Of a DNA stretch of 43,537 nt, positions 41,323 through 43,537 are shown in pieces; the stretch's first letter is position 1, and every line of letters begins with the position of its first letter. Source of the stretch: Blautia sp. BIOML-A1 (GTDB lineage Bacteria; Bacillota; Clostridia; Lachnospirales; Lachnospiraceae). The translations under genes and the position numbers were made by a program. Under the pieces are notes generated by a model. That model saw only the letters and a program-made list of their open reading frames with translations, did not search any database and had not been told where the DNA came from. The DNA lies in contig NZ_WWVR01000028.1 in the NCBI RefSeq assembly GCF_009883055.1, positions 231-43,767 of the forward strand, written 5' to 3'.

Positions 41323-42990
41323 CTACTCAACAGAAATGATATAATAATAGATCGGCTGTCCGCCATAGTTGATTTCCACTTCACAGTCCGGATATTTCTC
41401 CTCCAGGGCTGCTGCCAGTTCCTCTGCCTTTTCCTCGGAGGCATCTGCACCGTAATAGATACTGATGATCTCTGCATCATCAAAAATCATCGCATCTACC
41501 GTATCCTCTGCAACCTTTTCTTTATTGCCGCCTACAGCAAGGATTCCCTTATCTCCGATTCCCATGATGTCACCCTCATGGATCTCATTCTCCTCGATTC
41601 TGGTATCTCTTACCGCATAAGTGATCTGTCCTGTCTTGACTCTTGCGATCGCTTCTTCCATCTCAGCGGTGTTTTCCTCAAGAGATTTCTCCGGCACATA
41701 GCTGATAAGTGCTGTAACACCCTGCGGAACTGTTTTGGTCGGAACTACAATGATCTTCTTATCTTCTGTCAGATCTCTTGCCTGGTTTGCTGCCAGAATG
41801 ATATTCTTGTTGTTCGGAAGAATATAGACTGCCTTCGCATTGACCTTGTCGATCGCGTTCAGCATATCCTCCGTACTCGGATTCATAGTCTGACCGCCCT
41901 CGATCAGATAATCTACACCAAGCTCCCTGAAGATGTCAGTAAGTCCGTCACCTGCGGACACTGCAATAAATCCGACTTCCTTTGCCGGCTCCTGCTTCTT
42001 CTCTTCCTCAGCCTGCTGTTTCGCGAGCTTCTCCGCATCCTTGATCAGCTTCTCCTGATGTTCTTCTCTCATGTTATCGATCTTCATACGGGAAAGAGCA
42101 CCATAAGTCAGAGCCCGCTCGATCGCCTGTCCCGGATGGTTGGTGTGTACATGAACCTTGACAATCTCATCATCTGCGACAAGAACGATGGAATCACCAA
42201 GAGAAGTCAGAAATTCCTTAAATTTATGTTCTTCTTCCAGCGGAAGCGGTTTATCCAGAAGAATAATAAACTCTGTACAGTAGCCAAATTTAATATCAGC
42301 CTCTGCCTGTGGAGAGATCTTCGTCACTGCCGGACCTGCAGTTCTCTCAAAATCAGAATAATCAACTTCCTTGCCAAGGAAACCGTCGATGGCACCTCTT
42401 AAGACCTCCAGAAGTCCCTGTCCGCCTGAATCCACAACGCCTGCTTCCTTAAGAACAGGAAGCATCTCAGGAGTCCTGGCCAGAGTTTCCTCTGCATGTG
42501 CAAAAACTTTCTCAAAAAACGGCTGCAGTTCATCTGCTTCCGGAGCGATCTCAGCTGCCTTAAGTGCTGCCTCTCTCGCTACAGTAAGGATGGTTCCTTC
42601 CTTCGGCTTCATAACTGCCTTGTATGCTGTCTCCACTGCACGTTCCATCGCTGCGGCAACGGCCAGTGCATCGAGTTCCTTTGCTTTCTTAACGCTCTTG
42701 GTAAAGCCTCGAAGCAGCTGAGAAAGAATAACACCGGAGTTTCCTCTGGCTCCGCGAAGAGAACCGGAAGAGATAGCCTTCGCAAGGGTCTCCATATCAG
42801 GATCTGTCAGTGCGCTCACCTCAGCAGCCGCTGACATGATCGTCATTGTCATATTGGTTCCTGTATCTCCATCCGGCACAGGAAATACATTCAGTTCATT
42901 GATCCATTCTTTCTTTGCCTCCAGATTCTTGGCTCCTGCCAGAAACATTCTGGAAAGCATGCCGGCATCTATGGTTTTTATATTCAACAC
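41323..42990 (-). CDS. fakA: Fatty acid kinase subunit FakA / DAK2-domain protein (YloV)
   Basis: The 555-residue protein has an N-terminal DhaL/DAK2 kinase domain (NVFPVPDGDTGTNMTMTI with metal-binding Asps, GARGNSGVILSQLLRGF), a middle domain with VVDSGGQGLLEVL, and a C-terminal DegV-contacting domain (YILPNNKNIILAANQA, GITALISY-like). FakA phosphorylates fatty acids bound to FakB (DegV family). The frame opens with GTG at 42990, five bases after GAGGAGG; a TTG one codon on (eight-base spacing) is an equally good start. It lies 19 bases after asp23. Confidence 0.92.
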   Translation of the reverse strand: MLNIKTIDAGMLSRMFLAGAKNLEAKKEWINELNVFPVPDGDTGTNMTMTIMSAAAEVSALTDPDMETLAKAISSGSLRGARGNSGVILSQLLRGFTKSVKKAKELDALAVAAAMERAVETAYKAVMKPKEGTILTVAREAALKAAEIAPEADELQPFFEKVFAHAEETLARTPEMLPVLKEAGVVDSGGQGLLEVLRGAIDGFLGKEVDYSDFERTAGPAVTKISPQAEADIKFGYCTEFIILLDKPLPLEEEHKFKEFLTSLGDSIVLVADDEIVKVHVHTNHPGQAIERALTYGALSRMKIDNMREEHQEKLIKDAEKLAKQQAEEEKKQEPAKEVGFIAVSAGDGLTDIFRELGVDYLIEGGQTMNPSTEDMLNAIDKVNAKAVYILPNNKNIILAANQARDLTEDKKIIVVPTKTVPQGVTALISYVPEKSLEENTAEMEEAIARVKTGQITYAVRDTRIEENEIHEGDIMGIGDKGILAVGGNKEKVAEDTVDAMIFDDAEIISIYYGADASEEKAEELAAALEEKYPDCEVEINYGGQPIYYYIISVE

Positions 42991-43009
42991 AAGTTCCTCC
43001 TCTGATTTC

Positions 43010-43369
43010 TTAATCTATTGCGCGTACGCCTTCTACATAAATATTGATCTTCTCGATCTCCATACCGGTAAAATCTTCGACTTTATATTTGACATTGCTG
43101 ACAAGATTGTCTGCGATCGTACTGATATTTACACCGTACGCTACAATCACATGGAAATTCAGGCGGATCTTATTGTCCTCTGTGATCTTGACACTGATAC
43201 CATGTTTCAGACTTTCCATACGAAGCAGCTTGACAAGTCCGTCCTTCATGCTGACTGCCGCCATTCCTACGATCCCGAAACATTCAACTGCCACACTGCC
43301 CGCATAGGTAGCAATAACGTCTGTGTCAATGACGATCTGACCTAAGCCGGAATCTATACGTCCATTCAT
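43010..43369 (-). CDS. Asp23/Gls24 family envelope stress response protein (YloU)
   Basis: A 119-residue protein of the Asp23/Gls24 family. GQIVIDTDVIATYAGSVAVE, CFGIVGMA and the final VEDFTGMEIEKINIYVEGV are family blocks. Members associate with membrane anchors and envelope stress. It always precedes fakA in this locus type. GGAGGT lies before the ATG. Confidence 0.93.
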   Translation of the reverse strand: MNGRIDSGLGQIVIDTDVIATYAGSVAVECFGIVGMAAVSMKDGLVKLLRMESLKHGISVKITEDNKIRLNFHVIVAYGVNISTIADNLVSNVKYKVEDFTGMEIEKINIYVEGVRAID

Positions 43370-43404
43370 ATAGTGACCTCCATAAAAATTTATTATATGA
43401 GGAT

Positions 43405-43433
43405 ATTATAACCCGTTTTCCGCTATAAGACAA
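43405..43433 (-). promoter_or_regulatory. Sigma-A promoter of asp23-fakA-recG
   Basis: TTGTCT and TATAAT separated by 17 bases, about 35 bases before asp23. The upstream bases to 43537 hold AATGTCC twice (43478-43484, 43503-43509) but no gene; a divergent rpmB often lies beyond in related genomes. Confidence 0.8.
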
Positions 43434-43537
43434 TGTTTAATTTCGACATAAGATAATCGTTATGAACCATTTATGATAATGTCCTAATATACCACAAAGG
43501 AAAATGTCCCAATGTAGTATAATGCTTCCATCAACAG

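Noticed and set aside
41296..42402. A 368-codon plus-strand open frame opposite fakA
   Set aside because: Antisense shadow of a well-conserved gene; no recognisable motifs.
1..43537. CRISPR arrays, tRNA or rRNA genes
   Set aside because: No regularly spaced direct repeats, cloverleaf-type sequences or rRNA-like segments were seen on reading.

Overview
The window looks like a chromosomal segment of a spore-forming, low-to-mid-GC gut-type Firmicute, most likely Lachnospiraceae (Blautia / Mediterraneibacter / Dorea relatives). The basis is an alpha/beta small acid-soluble spore protein, a YlbJ-type sporulation membrane protein, RecU, HisZ with short HisG, a DUF6465-like protein, and the Firmicute core order asp23-fakA-recG ... 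mgsA-rsmD-coaD-ylbJ. The genus is inference; no rRNA is present. Most genes lie on the minus strand.

Layout. (1) 1-840: the 3' end of an IS200/IS605-type tnpB with its structured right end, then a SulP anion transporter reduced by in-frame deletion to its N-terminus fused to the end of its STAS domain. (2) 850-11460: an eleven-gene minus-strand operon from one promoter near 11450. It encodes a BMP-family nucleoside-type ABC importer (lipoprotein, double ATPase, two permeases), a cysteine hydrolase, a PfkB kinase, a nucleoside phosphorylase, a BtpA-family protein, an iron alcohol dehydrogenase, a TrpA-like TIM barrel and, last, a GntR/UTRA regulator. It reads as import and breakdown of a nucleoside-like compound, with two unusual TIM-barrel proteins whose step I cannot assign. 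This is the best candidate here for an undescribed pathway. (3) 11605-19009: a nuclease/helicase-like ATPase with a Nudix hydrolase, then a damaged signalling locus: a hybrid histidine kinase split by an amber codon, a solute-binding lipoprotein with a 5'-nucleotidase-like C-terminal half and a probable internal deletion, and a GGDEF gene lacking the start of its catalytic domain. (4) 19100-26967: a PQQ-propeller membrane protein with its own promoter, and the operon hisZ-hisG-hisD-hisB-hisIE-GT2 from a perfect-consensus promoter. HisIE carries an N-terminal HisF-like domain in which both catalytic aspartates are replaced. (5) 26964-34990: housekeeping genes (recU, lepB, an RluA-type pseudouridine synthase, a YgiQ radical SAM protein, a small alarmone synthetase, an M23-like protein lacking zinc ligands, pepD). 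(6) 35098-43433: ylbJ, a coiled-coil protein, coaD, rsmD, a divergent mgsA, the spore protein, DUF6465, recG, fakA and asp23.

Cross-cutting observations. At least four genes (SulP, solute-binding protein, GGDEF, histidine kinase) are damaged, three of them by what look like clean in-frame internal deletions. Four domains are pseudoenzyme-like or carry altered active sites (HisF-like, M23-like, MgsA, TrpA-like). A small imperfect palindrome sharing a GTAACTGT-type core occurs in three intergenic gaps. Several promoters place their -35 box over the stop codon of the gene before. Family statements come from recall of conserved motifs; no database search was possible.
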